This document shows, piece by piece, positions 19,391 through 28,246 of a stretch of 64,000 bases of DNA (position 1 is its first letter; every line of letters begins with the position of its first letter). The stretch is taken from contig JARLUB010000001.1 in NCBI GenBank assembly GCA_030920305.1, positions 124,001 to 188,000 on the forward strand. The letters are read 5' to 3'. The stretch is from Eubacteriales bacterium SKADARSKE-1 (lineage in GTDB: Bacteria > Bacillota > Clostridia > Oscillospirales > Acutalibacteraceae). The translations under genes were made by a program, and so were the position numbers. Below the pieces are notes generated by a model, which did no database searches, was not told the origin of the DNA, and saw nothing but the letters and a program-made list of their open reading frames with translations.

Positions 19391-19456
19391 AAACAAGTTA
19401 GAGATATTGATGAAGGATGATTTGATCCTAAAAGTTTTTTCTCTAACTTGTTTAAT
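19391..19456 (-). terminator. Terminator after the hydrogenase operon
   Basis: A 13-bp perfect stem (AAACAAGTTAGAG / CTCTAACTTGTTT) with a smaller internal GGAT/ATCC hairpin. It lies just past the hydrogenase stop and carries A/T tracts on both sides. Confidence 0.7.
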
Positions 19457-19463
19457 TTTTTAC

Positions 19464-21206
19464 TTATAAAAGCCAGTCTCTTTTTACGTAACTTGTGTGC
19501 AAAATTTCATGGGCCTTTTTACTGCCAGGCTCTCCTAAAAATTCATCATATATTTTCTTTATGGCCGGGCTTTCATGAGATTTTCTAAGCGGTAAATTCT
19601 TATCTTCTTCATATAAAGCTTTTGATCTTAAACCTTTAAGGTCAACAAAGTTTCTTGTATCGGAGGATTGTGTAGGTTGCCCGCCACCATTTATGCAACC
19701 ACCAGGGCAACACATTATTTCAACAAAATGATAATCCGCTGTACCATCTCTAATTTTATCTAAAATTTTAACTGCATTGTTAAGCCCGCTGGTAACTGCT
19801 ACTTTAATATCCATCCCGGCAATGTTATAAACAGCTTCTCGAATGTCATTATTGCCGCGAATTTCTTTATAATCTATGTTTTCTAAAGATTTTCCGGTTA
19901 AAGTATCAGCTGCTGTTCGAAGAGCAGCTTCCATAACACCACCGGTAGCACCAAATATTGCACTAGCTCCAGTTGAAACGCCTAGTATAGGATCAAACTC
20001 TTCGTCTGGCAGTAATTTAAAATCAATTCCTGCAGTTTTTATCATTCTAGAAAGCTCACGAGTGGTTAATGAAAAATCATTATCAGGGGCACCTGCAGCA
20101 TTTTCATCTTCACGAACAATTTCAAATTTTTTTGCAGTGCAAGGCATCACACTTACAACTACAATGTTTTTAGGATCAAGTCCATTTTCTTTTGCATACC
20201 AGGTTTTGATGATAGCTCCTTGCATCTGTTGAGGAGACTTGCAAGTTGACAAATTAGGAATTAAATCTGGATAATAATATTCGCAAAATTTAATCCAACC
20301 AGGTGAGCAAGAAGTTATCAGTGGCAGCACACCTTTATTTTTTATTCTATCTATCAATTCATGAGACTCTTCCATAATAGTAAGGTCTGCTCCAAAATCT
20401 GTATCGAAGACCTTATCAAAGCCAAGCCTTCTAAGCGCAGAAACCATTTTTCCTTTAACATTGCTGCCAATTGGCATATCAAAGCATTCGCCAAGTGTTA
20501 CTCTAATAGATGGTGCTGTGTGCACAATTACGTATTTTTCAGGATCATTTATAGCATCCATCACATCGTCACCACAGTCACGTTCACGAAGAGCGCCAGT
20601 TGGGCAACTTACGATACATTGGCCACAAGAAACACAAGGCACATCTGCAAGGTTTTTTTCAAAGGCACAACCCATTTGAGTATCAAAACCTCTGTTATTT
20701 GCACCAATTACTGCCACATGCTGCGCTCTACAAGCAGCTTCGCACCTGCGGCATAAAATACACTTACTGTTATCTCTTATTAAGTGAAGTGAGCTATCAT
20801 CAAATGTGTGAGGTGACACCTTTCCATCGTAAATTCCAGCATTTTCAATACCAAAATCATTTGCTAGTTTTTGAAGCTCACAAGTGGTGTTCCTTTCGCA
20901 AGAAAGGCAATCTCTATTATGGTTAGAAAGTAGCAATTCTAAAGTAGTTTTTCTTGACTTTTGAATCGTTGGAGAATTTGTGAGTATCTCCATACCTTCG
21001 CTTACTGGGTATACACAAGATGCAACAAGGGATTTTGCGCCCTTAACTTCAACCACACACATGCGGCAAGCTCCAATTTCATTTATGCCTTTAAGATAGC
21101 AAAGGGTTGGAATTATTATGCCTTCTTTTCTTGCAGTTTCCAGTATGGTTGATCCTTTTTCAGCCTTAACATTTTTACCATTTATTTTAATATTTACAGT
21201 TTCCAC
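19464..21206 (-). CDS. hydA: [FeFe] hydrogenase catalytic subunit, NADH-dependent type (HydA/HndD)
   Basis: Oxidises or produces H2, probably coupled to NAD(H) and ferredoxin (electron bifurcation/confurcation); 580 residues, cytoplasmic. Domains in order: N-terminal 2Fe-2S ferredoxin (CYLKGINEIGACRMC), the His-ligated 4Fe-4S site (HNRDCLSCERNTTC), two 4Fe-4S motifs (CILCRRCEAAC and CVSCGQCIVSC), then the H-cluster domain with TSCSPGW, MPCTAKKFE and MCCPGGCINGGGQP. A small-subunit-like tail completes it. It starts at GTG 21206 after GGGAG. It lies last in the operon hydC-(kinase-like)-hydB-hydA. Confidence 0.95.
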   Translation of the reverse strand: METVNIKINGKNVKAEKGSTILETARKEGIIIPTLCYLKGINEIGACRMCVVEVKGAKSLVASCVYPVSEGMEILTNSPTIQKSRKTTLELLLSNHNRDCLSCERNTTCELQKLANDFGIENAGIYDGKVSPHTFDDSSLHLIRDNSKCILCRRCEAACRAQHVAVIGANNRGFDTQMGCAFEKNLADVPCVSCGQCIVSCPTGALRERDCGDDVMDAINDPEKYVIVHTAPSIRVTLGECFDMPIGSNVKGKMVSALRRLGFDKVFDTDFGADLTIMEESHELIDRIKNKGVLPLITSCSPGWIKFCEYYYPDLIPNLSTCKSPQQMQGAIIKTWYAKENGLDPKNIVVVSVMPCTAKKFEIVREDENAAGAPDNDFSLTTRELSRMIKTAGIDFKLLPDEEFDPILGVSTGASAIFGATGGVMEAALRTAADTLTGKSLENIDYKEIRGNNDIREAVYNIAGMDIKVAVTSGLNNAVKILDKIRDGTADYHFVEIMCCPGGCINGGGQPTQSSDTRNFVDLKGLRSKALYEEDKNLPLRKSHESPAIKKIYDEFLGEPGSKKAHEILHTSYVKRDWLL

Positions 21207-21252
21207 TAGGTTTTCTCCCTTCGTTAATTGTATAAAGCAATTTAAAAAATTT

Positions 21253-23094
21253 TTATTCTTTAACTATAGCTGAAAACTTACAAGTTTTCATACATTCACC
21301 ACATTTAATGCATTTTTGCGGGTCTATTTTAAACGGGTGTTTAAGTTCACCCGAAATAGCTCCAACAGGACAGATTCTAGAACAAGCTGAACAACCAACA
21401 CATTTATCTTCTAAAATTCTATATTGTACTAAATTTTTACATACGCCAGCTCTGCACTTGTGATTAAGAATATGCTCTTCGTATTCAGGTCTAAAATACT
21501 TAATTGTGGAGAGGACCGGGTTTGGAGCTGTTTGGCCAAGCCCGCAAAGCGAGTTTTGTTTAATGTAGTGGCAAAGATCTTCTAGTTTAGAGAGTTCTTC
21601 CATAGTGGCGTTGCCACTGGTAATATCAGTTAACATTTCAAAGAGCCTTTTTGTTCCAATTCTGCAAGGTGTGCATTTTCCGCAAGATTCATCTACAGTA
21701 AAATCTAAAAAGAATTTTGCAATATCTACCATGCAATTGGTTTCATCCATTATAATAAGTCCGCCAGAACCCATCATAGAACCAATTGCTGTTAAGTTGT
21801 CATAATCCATTGGAATATCTAAATACTTTGCCGGGATACACCCGCCAGATGGACCGCCAGTTTGAGCAGCTTTAAATTTTTTATTATTTGGAATTCCTCC
21901 GCCAATATCTTCAACAATTTCACGAAGAGGTGTACCTATTGGAACTTCAACTAACCCTGTGCGGTTTATTTTTCCGCCCAGTGCAAAAACCTTTGTGCCT
22001 TTTGACTTTTCAGTTCCAATAGAGTTAAACCAATCAGAACCTTTTAAGATGATTTGAGGGACGTTTGCAAAGGTTTCAACATTATTTAATATTGTTGGTT
22101 TGCCAAAGAGGCCGCGAACTGCTGGAAATGGTGGCCTTGGTCTGGGTTCTCCTCTTTTGCCTTCAATTGAAGTTAAAAGAGCAGTTTCTTCACCGCAAAC
22201 AAATGCTCCTGCGCCAAGTCTTAGTTCTATATCAAAGTTAAAGTTAATTCCAAATATATTGTTTCCCAAAAATCCATATTCACGTGCTTGATCAATTGCC
22301 ATTTTTAAGCGTTTAACAGCTACTGGATACTCTGCTCTAACATATATATATCCTTTTGTGCTGCCAATAGCGTAGCCTGCTATTGTCATAGCTTCAAGAA
22401 CTGAGTGTGGGTCGCCTTCCAAAATTGAACGATCCATAAACGCACCGGGGTCGCCTTCATCGGCATTACAGCAAACGTATTTTTGATCAGCTTCATTTTT
22501 TGAAGCTAATTCCCATTTGATTCCTGTAGGAAAACCGCCGCCGCCTCGCCCGCGAAGGCCGGAACTTTTTATTATCTTAATAATATCTTCAGGTTTCATT
22601 TCAGTTAAAACTTTATTTAGAGCAAAATAGCCATCCATAGCTATATATTCATCAATACTTTCAGGGTCAATAAAACCACAATTTCGAAGTACAATTCTTT
22701 TTTGCTTTTTATAAAATTCCGTTTGATCCAAAGCTTTTTCAGACCCTATTGTATATTCATCTATAACTTTACCTTCAATTATGTGCTTTTTAATAACTTC
22801 TTCTGCTTTTTCAGGTGTCATTTTAACATAAGTGGTTCTTGTGCCGTCAGGCATGAAAACTTCAAATAAAGGTTCAAACTGGCATACTCCAATACAACCT
22901 GTTTGACCAACTGATACATTTTTAAGGTTTTGACTTTTAACAGTCTCTTTTAATTTATTAAAAATTGCACCAGCACCAGCAGCTATGCCGCAAGTTGCCA
23001 TACCTGTAATAATTCTTATAGTTCCTTTTTCAGATACATTTATATCAGAACTTATTTTTTTTCTTATAGCTTTCATTTCTTCTAAAGATTTCAT
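21253..23094 (-). CDS. hydB: NADH-binding flavoprotein subunit of the hydrogenase (NuoF-like, HydB/HndC)
   Basis: Carries FMN and binds NAD(H) in the trimeric hydrogenase; 613 residues. The N-terminal ~110 residues form a thioredoxin-like 2Fe-2S domain (Cys in GMATCGIAAGA and GQTGCIGVCQFEP). The NADH/FMN core shows GRGGGGFPTG and ADEGDPGAF. A 4Fe-4S site reads SCGKCTPCRIG. The C-terminal ~60 residues add two 4Fe-4S motifs (CVGCSACSRICP, CIKCGECMKTC). This domain set is that of bifurcating hydrogenases, not respiratory complex I. It lies 46 bases upstream of hydA. Confidence 0.94.
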   Translation of the reverse strand: MKSLEEMKAIRKKISSDINVSEKGTIRIITGMATCGIAAGAGAIFNKLKETVKSQNLKNVSVGQTGCIGVCQFEPLFEVFMPDGTRTTYVKMTPEKAEEVIKKHIIEGKVIDEYTIGSEKALDQTEFYKKQKRIVLRNCGFIDPESIDEYIAMDGYFALNKVLTEMKPEDIIKIIKSSGLRGRGGGGFPTGIKWELASKNEADQKYVCCNADEGDPGAFMDRSILEGDPHSVLEAMTIAGYAIGSTKGYIYVRAEYPVAVKRLKMAIDQAREYGFLGNNIFGINFNFDIELRLGAGAFVCGEETALLTSIEGKRGEPRPRPPFPAVRGLFGKPTILNNVETFANVPQIILKGSDWFNSIGTEKSKGTKVFALGGKINRTGLVEVPIGTPLREIVEDIGGGIPNNKKFKAAQTGGPSGGCIPAKYLDIPMDYDNLTAIGSMMGSGGLIIMDETNCMVDIAKFFLDFTVDESCGKCTPCRIGTKRLFEMLTDITSGNATMEELSKLEDLCHYIKQNSLCGLGQTAPNPVLSTIKYFRPEYEEHILNHKCRAGVCKNLVQYRILEDKCVGCSACSRICPVGAISGELKHPFKIDPQKCIKCGECMKTCKFSAIVKE

Positions 23095-23144
23095 ATGTAT
23101 TTCACCCTTCTTTAAAGCTTTGAGAATATGAACCTCTCAGGAAT

Positions 23145-24122
23145 TTAATGGTCTAACTTATTTAATTTTAACATATCAATTCTGTCAAGAATAGATTTGA
23201 ATATTTTATCTAACCAACCTTGAAAATCTTGGTTGTTATTATGTAAATCATAATCGAACCATCTTTTTAAGTTATCTATATTTATTTTTTCAAAAATCTT
23301 TTTTGTGCAGGCCGGGATATAATCGCAGTAAGTACAAAATTCTCTGGTACTAAAGTCTCTCGTTTGAAACCACATAGTCTTATATTCCCAATTTACTTTA
23401 ATTAATTTCCAGTTATTTTTTGGAATTTCTTTTCGTAAAACAACCGGCATTTCGCCATAACTTGGAAAGTAACTTAAATCTAATATATGTTCATTGTCAA
23501 AAGAAATAGGCATTCCATTTTTTATGAAAAGGTTAGGTCCACCCACATCCCATTGCCCAAAAACAAAGTTATATATTTTAAAATTTTCTAAATCAATTCT
23601 GTTTGTATTATTCTTTAAATACTCAATAAATTCATCTTCGTCCTCTATTGCGCATAGGTCTATGTCAGTAGAAATAAATAGCTGCAATGTTCCTGTCTTA
23701 ATTTCACCGTCAATTAAAATATTTCTTGATACTGTAGGGGGCACATAGAAAAAATCAAGCTCTTTAGATATTCTATATGCAGCAATTTCAGCTAATGATG
23801 ATTGGTAAGAATCTGAGACTTTAAAAACGGCTTCTATTCCGCCATCTAGATCAACTTTATAAACTTTGCTAGAAAAATCACTAGATTTACCGTTTCTTTT
23901 TAAATAGCTACCCATGTCTTCTATATTTAAGATAGTGCCATTTAGAAGAGTATCTTCAAGAAAATTCTCATTAGCTTTCCAGCTTTTAGGATCAGAAAAG
24001 TCTGTAGGTTCATAGCAGTTAGAAATATTATTGTTTTTACTATCATTAGGTTCTGAAAAACACACGCTTGAATAACTGTTCAGTAATGTAAAAATTAAAA
24101 GTAGTGCGATTATTTTTTTCAT
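23145..24122 (-). CDS. Exported kinase-fold (HipA/PI-kinase-like) protein inside the hydrogenase operon
   Basis: 325 residues with a Sec signal peptide (MKKIIALLLIFTLLNSYSSV, cleavage near CFSEP), so it should act outside the membrane. The mature part has kinase-like landmarks: an AVFKV lysine, SLAEIAAYRISKEL with the partner Glu, YVPPTV, GTLQLF, a loop reading QWDVGGPNLFI where catalytic loops carry D..N, and SFDNEH as the metal-binding Asp. Three cysteines cluster in FCTYCDYIPAC. It has its own AAAGGAG site. It lies between the hydC and hydB genes with short gaps and the same direction. The substrate is unknown and the family call is by eye. Confidence 0.6.
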   Translation of the reverse strand: MKKIIALLLIFTLLNSYSSVCFSEPNDSKNNNISNCYEPTDFSDPKSWKANENFLEDTLLNGTILNIEDMGSYLKRNGKSSDFSSKVYKVDLDGGIEAVFKVSDSYQSSLAEIAAYRISKELDFFYVPPTVSRNILIDGEIKTGTLQLFISTDIDLCAIEDEDEFIEYLKNNTNRIDLENFKIYNFVFGQWDVGGPNLFIKNGMPISFDNEHILDLSYFPSYGEMPVVLRKEIPKNNWKLIKVNWEYKTMWFQTRDFSTREFCTYCDYIPACTKKIFEKINIDNLKRWFDYDLHNNNQDFQGWLDKIFKSILDRIDMLKLNKLDH

Positions 24123-24202
24123 AGTAAGTTCTCCTTTATATTCAACGATATTTTGTAAAATGTAGTGTTAAAATTTTTTTATTATTATTTATAAAAATTT
24201 TA

Positions 24203-24700
24203 TTATTCTAAATATTTTGAAAGTATGCCTTCTACCTGGTCAACCGTAACTCTACCATAAACGTTGTCATTTATAGTCATTACCGGTGCAAGGCCACAAG
24301 CACCAACACATCTACAGGCAGTAAGTGAAAATTTACCATCTTTAGTGCATTCTTCAGCTTCAATTCCAAGTATAGAACTAACTTTTTTTAGTATATCTCC
24401 GGAACCTTTTACATAACAAGCTGTGCCCAAACAAACAGAAACATTATATTTTCCTTTAGGTGTTAGCGAAAACTGAGAGTAAAAAGTAGAGACTCCAAAA
24501 ATTTCACGAAGTGGTATATTTAATTCACGAGCTATTATTGTTTGCACTTCAATTGGCAGATACCCATAAATTGTTTGAGCTTCTTGAAGTATAGGCATCA
24601 ATGCTCCTTTTTCTTGTTTGTGTTTTTTAATGGCATCAAGGAGTTTTTTTTTTTGTTCTTTTGTGCCCTTAAAAGTAGCGTTGCTAATATGTTTTTGCAT
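24203..24700 (-). CDS. hydC: Thioredoxin-like 2Fe-2S subunit of the hydrogenase (NuoE-like, HydC/HndA)
   Basis: Third subunit of the trimeric NAD-linked hydrogenase, 165 residues. The N-terminal helical region (EQKKKLLDAIKKHKQEKGALMPILQEAQ, shown in part) and GVSTFYSQF are typical of NuoE. Four cysteine ligands of the 2Fe-2S cluster appear as CLGTACYVKG and CRCVGACGLAP. It is the first gene of the operon, starting after a TGGAGG site. The order hydC, hydB, hydA is standard except for the inserted exported gene. Confidence 0.94.
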   Translation of the reverse strand: MQKHISNATFKGTKEQKKKLLDAIKKHKQEKGALMPILQEAQTIYGYLPIEVQTIIARELNIPLREIFGVSTFYSQFSLTPKGKYNVSVCLGTACYVKGSGDILKKVSSILGIEAEECTKDGKFSLTACRCVGACGLAPVMTINDNVYGRVTVDQVEGILSKYLE

Positions 24701-25080
24701 TAAATTTACCTCCAGTTAGTTGTTAAAAAAACTATGAATTAATCATTGAGTACTTATAATTATATAAATTATAAATGTTTAATTTGGCCGTAATTTCTGG
24801 CGCTTTTATAACTTGTTTTATTAAAAATTATTTTTGATTATTACAGAGTTTTTAACCAATGATCATAATAAAGTATATATCATTTTGTTTCTAAAGTCTA
24901 CTAAACTGAATACTTGTTACAATATTTTTTATAAATTAAACCTGCTAATATTTATAATATCCTAATTAATGGCGGTGACTACTAAATTATTATGGAGAAA
25001 AAATTATTTTAATGAGATAATTATTAATAATTTTTTTAATATTATATTTAAAGTATATTGAAAGATATAAAAGTTGCAAT
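24701..25080. other. AT-rich spacer upstream of the hydrogenase operon
   Basis: About 380 bases with no supported open frame. It must hold the minus-strand hydrogenase promoter; several TATAAT-like hexamers lie around 24750-24780 but I cannot choose one. A half-site resembling the Rex operator (TTGTTAA) lies near 24718 without its second half. Confidence 0.45.
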
Positions 25081-25124
25081 AAAAAAAGCCAAGACGTAAA
25101 CTTTTAAGTAGGTATACATCTTGG
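25081..25124 (-). terminator. Terminator after the Nudix gene
   Basis: On the minus strand, arms CCAAGATGTA and TACGTCTTGG (one G-T pair) are followed by a run of seven Ts. Confidence 0.85.
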
Positions 25125-25126
25125 AA

Positions 25127-25852
25127 TTAATGAATATTTTTTTTATATAGAAACTTAATAGCACTTTCAAACATACATAAGTCATTTGGATAACGCAAAT
25201 ATTTTAAAACTTCGTCTTCTTTTAACCATTTGTAACCTTCTATTTCGCTATTTTGTTTTTTCACATGGTCTTGAGAAGATTGAGCAAGGAAAATAACAAC
25301 TTTTTTACGAGTTTTACCGAACGGCCTATAGAAGCTTTTTTTTCTAAAGCCATTTAATATTGTAACATCTAAATTAGTTTCTTCTTTAATTTCTCGAATT
25401 GCAGTTTGTTCTTCAGTTTCACCAACTTCGATATGACCTTTTGGAAATCCCCAGTTTTTTCCGTTTTTATTTTTTACCAAAAGAAAATATCTTTGATTAT
25501 TCTTTATTTTAAAAATTATTGCACCACAAGATTTTTCATAAAGACAAGAAAGCCTAAAAGAGTGTTGATTCCGAACTCTCGAAAGTCTATTTCTTATTTC
25601 GGGAGAATAATATATGCATCCTGTCGGCGCCACGATTAATTTTTCTTTTTTCTCAATGCCTTTATTAGCTATGGCTATAACAGTGCCGTGCACATATCGT
25701 TCTTCAGGGTTATTGGATATCACATAAACACTCTTATTATAAAGTGAGCTATTTGAATTAATAATATATCCACGAAAAAAGGGCGCACAAAATTTTGCAC
25801 CTTGACCGTAAGCTGAACCGTCAATTAAAACGTCAACGCTGACTCCTAACAC
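25127..25852 (-). CDS. Two-domain protein: pyrophosphatase-like N-terminal domain fused to a Nudix hydrolase
   Basis: 241 residues from GTG 25852. The C-terminal half is a Nudix hydrolase: SCGAIIF opens it, and the Nudix box runs from GFPKGHIEVGETEEQT through AIREIKEETNL with the metal-binding REIKEE. It resembles diadenosine polyphosphate hydrolases. The first ~100 residues (VDVLIDG, FRGYIIN, HGTVIAIANKG, EKLIVAPTGC) resemble the small inorganic-pyrophosphatase-like family of clostridia. Both parts would act on phosphoanhydrides. It is transcribed alone, divergent from the EF-G gene. Confidence 0.75.
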   Translation of the reverse strand: MLGVSVDVLIDGSAYGQGAKFCAPFFRGYIINSNSSLYNKSVYVISNNPEERYVHGTVIAIANKGIEKKEKLIVAPTGCIYYSPEIRNRLSRVRNQHSFRLSCLYEKSCGAIIFKIKNNQRYFLLVKNKNGKNWGFPKGHIEVGETEEQTAIREIKEETNLDVTILNGFRKKSFYRPFGKTRKKVVIFLAQSSQDHVKKQNSEIEGYKWLKEDEVLKYLRYPNDLCMFESAIKFLYKKNIH

Positions 25853-25884
25853 TTTAAAGTTGCCACCCCTTTCAACTACTTATT

Positions 25885-25913
25885 ATTCTACACAAAAAAT
25901 AAAATAATTTCAA
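25885..25913 (-). promoter_or_regulatory. Promoter of the Nudix gene
   Basis: Minus strand TTGAAA, 17-base spacer, TAGAAT, ending 32 bases before the GTG start. Confidence 0.65.
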
Positions 25914-26019
25914 GAGGTGCTCTTAACCTTACTACAATCTAAATATAATAAAAAGCAAATTACTTTAATAAGTTTTTATTTATAGCAGTTTATAAAAAAT
26001 TTTTTTTGATATATTTGTG

Positions 26020-26048
26020 TTGAACTTGATATACAAGTGCTATATAAT
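26020..26048 (+). promoter_or_regulatory. Promoter of the EF-G-like gene
   Basis: TTGAAC at 26020-26025, 17-base spacer, TATAAT at 26043-26048, leaving a leader of about 85 bases. Confidence 0.7.
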
Positions 26049-26138
26049 TATTTTGATAGAAAGGTCGTTGTTGTACATTTTTCATAATTATAGGCGTTTT
26101 TTTTGGTAGCGTGTTTAAAATTGAAAGGAGTGACTTTT

Positions 26139-28214
26139 ATGCAACAATATGGAGCAAAGGACATTCGAAATGTAGCACTTGCAGGTCATAGCGGAAGCGG
26201 CAAAACTTCTCTTAGTGAAGCAATGGCTTTTCTATCTGGAATATCCAATCGATTGGGCAGCACAGCAGAGGGAAACACGTTGTGTGACTTTGATGAAGAA
26301 GAAGTAAAAAGAGGAGTGTCTATTTCAACAGCCATAATGCCTATTGAATGGAGAAAAACAAAAATTAACCTTTTAGATACCCCAGGCCTTTTTGATTTTG
26401 AAGAAGGGCTTTTAGAAGGAATCCGCGCGGCAGATTCGGTTGTAATAACTATTTCAGGAAAACATGGCATAGGTGTTGGTACACAAAAGGCTGTAAAAGC
26501 TGCAAATAAACGAGGTCTTAGTAAAGTTTTCTTTGTAAATGGACTTTGTGACGAGAGTGCTAGATTTTACAGAGTTTTTGAAACTTTAAAAGCTGAATTT
26601 GGTCCATCTGTGTGTCCGGTTGTAGTTCCTTTTATTGAAAATGACAAAGCAGAATGTTATGTCAATATGTTAGAATATAAAGCTTATTCATATAAATCTG
26701 GCAAACCAGAGGAAGTTCCTATGCCGGATATGGGGGATCGACTAGATGGACTTCGAACAGCGATTAGTGAGGCTGTAGCTGAAACTAGCGATGAGATGTT
26801 TGAAAAATATTTTTCAGGCGAACCTTTTTCTTCACAAGAAATAATAACTGGAATAAGTTCAGGGATAAAGTCGGGTACAATAATGCCAGTTTTCTGCGGA
26901 GATGCCTTGTCTATGTTTGGTGTTGACCAATTACTTAATGGAATTTGCGACTTATTGCCGTCGGCATTTGAAAAAAGTGCTGAAGTTGCATCAGATATAG
27001 ACGGTAACCCTGTTGAACTTAAGGTAAACCCTGATGCTGCGACAGCTGCGATTGTATTTAAGACTGTTAGCGACCAGTTTGTAGGGAAGCTATCTTTTGT
27101 AAAAGTGATATCAGGTAAAATCACACCTGAGACTACGTTATTTAATATGCAGACCGGGGAAAATGAAAAAATCGGAAAACTTTTGCAGGTAAGAGGTAAA
27201 AAACAAGAGGAAATAAAGGCTATTGAAGCTGGAGACATTGGTGCAACACCAAAGCTTTTAAACACAAAAACAGGGGACACCTTATGTTCTACAGCCAGAA
27301 AAGTTACTCTTGATAAAATAGACTATCCAACAGCATCTCTTTCAATGGCTATATACCCTAAAAATAAGGGCGATGAAGATAAAATAGCACAAGCACTAGC
27401 AAAGTTGTGTCTTGAAGACCCAACAATTAGTCTTGAAAACAATACAGAAACTCACCAAATGATTTTACATGGGTTAGGCGAGCAACATATAGATGTAATA
27501 GTTTCAAAGTTAAAATCTAGATTTTCACTTGATGTTGAGCTTAAGACACCGCGGGTGGCATATAGAGAATCTATTCGTAAAAAAGTTCAAGCTCAAGGTA
27601 GACATAAAAAACAAACAGGTGGCCACGGTCAATTTGGAGACGTGTTTATAGAATTTGAACCATCGACTACAGGCGATAAATTAGAATTTTCTGAAAGAGT
27701 TGTTGGTGGAGCTGTCCCAAAAACATACTTTCCTGCAATTGAAAAAGGTCTTCGTGAATGTATACTTCACGGCCCGTTGGCAGGGTATCCAGTTGTAAAT
27801 TTAAAAGCTACCCTATATGATGGTTCATATCATCCGGTGGATTCTTCTGAAATGGCATTTAAAATGGCAGCAGCGCTTGCCTATAAAGAAGGTTTGCCTA
27901 AGGCCTTACCGGTGCTGTTAGAACCAGTGGGGACTCTCAGGGCAACCGTCCCCGAAGATCATACTGGTGACATAATGGGAGAAATTAATAAGCGTCGGGG
28001 CAGGGTTTTAGGAATTGATCCAGATGAAGATGGCATGCAAACGGTTGTTTGTGAAGTGCCAAATGCCGAAATGCACGACTTTACAATTTTCATGAGAAAA
28101 ACAGCACAAGGGCGAGGTAATTTTACTTTTAATTTTGAAAGATATGAAGAAGTGCCTGAAAACATAGCAGAAAAAGTTATAAAAGAGACAATAGCATTAA
28201 ACCAAAATATTTAA
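26139..28214 (+). CDS. EF-G-like translational GTPase (paralogue type)
   Basis: 691 residues from ATG 26139 (AAAGGAG at 26124-26130; the upstream in-frame start at 26103 has no site). The G1 motif is GHSGSGKT, G2 region RGVSIST and G3 LLDTPGLFDF. Domain IV and V text is present (GGHGQFGDV, CEVPNAEMHDF). The G4 position reads NGLCDE near residue 134 instead of NKxD, which is unusual. The text fits the EF-G-2/FusA2-like group, not the canonical fusA that sits with rpsL/rpsG/tuf. Whether it supports translocation or another role cannot be read here. Confidence 0.85.
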   Translation: MQQYGAKDIRNVALAGHSGSGKTSLSEAMAFLSGISNRLGSTAEGNTLCDFDEEEVKRGVSISTAIMPIEWRKTKINLLDTPGLFDFEEGLLEGIRAADSVVITISGKHGIGVGTQKAVKAANKRGLSKVFFVNGLCDESARFYRVFETLKAEFGPSVCPVVVPFIENDKAECYVNMLEYKAYSYKSGKPEEVPMPDMGDRLDGLRTAISEAVAETSDEMFEKYFSGEPFSSQEIITGISSGIKSGTIMPVFCGDALSMFGVDQLLNGICDLLPSAFEKSAEVASDIDGNPVELKVNPDAATAAIVFKTVSDQFVGKLSFVKVISGKITPETTLFNMQTGENEKIGKLLQVRGKKQEEIKAIEAGDIGATPKLLNTKTGDTLCSTARKVTLDKIDYPTASLSMAIYPKNKGDEDKIAQALAKLCLEDPTISLENNTETHQMILHGLGEQHIDVIVSKLKSRFSLDVELKTPRVAYRESIRKKVQAQGRHKKQTGGHGQFGDVFIEFEPSTTGDKLEFSERVVGGAVPKTYFPAIEKGLRECILHGPLAGYPVVNLKATLYDGSYHPVDSSEMAFKMAAALAYKEGLPKALPVLLEPVGTLRATVPEDHTGDIMGEINKRRGRVLGIDPDEDGMQTVVCEVPNAEMHDFTIFMRKTAQGRGNFTFNFERYEEVPENIAEKVIKETIALNQNI

Positions 28215-28215
28215 G

Positions 28216-28246
28216 AAAAAAATGGACGTTAACACGTCCATTTTTT
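28216..28246. terminator. Bidirectional terminator
   Basis: TGGACGT/ACGTCCA stem with a TAAC loop, preceded by A-run and followed by T-run, between the convergent EF-G-like and lepB genes. Confidence 0.92.

Noticed and set aside
24716-24735. Possible Rex redox-repressor site upstream of the hydrogenase operon
   Set aside because: Only one half (TTGTTAA) is present; the second half does not match TTAACAA at the required spacing.
26684-27280. 198-codon open frame antisense to the EF-G-like gene
   Set aside because: Lies wholly within a well-supported GTPase gene on the other strand and shows only the biased composition of an antisense frame.
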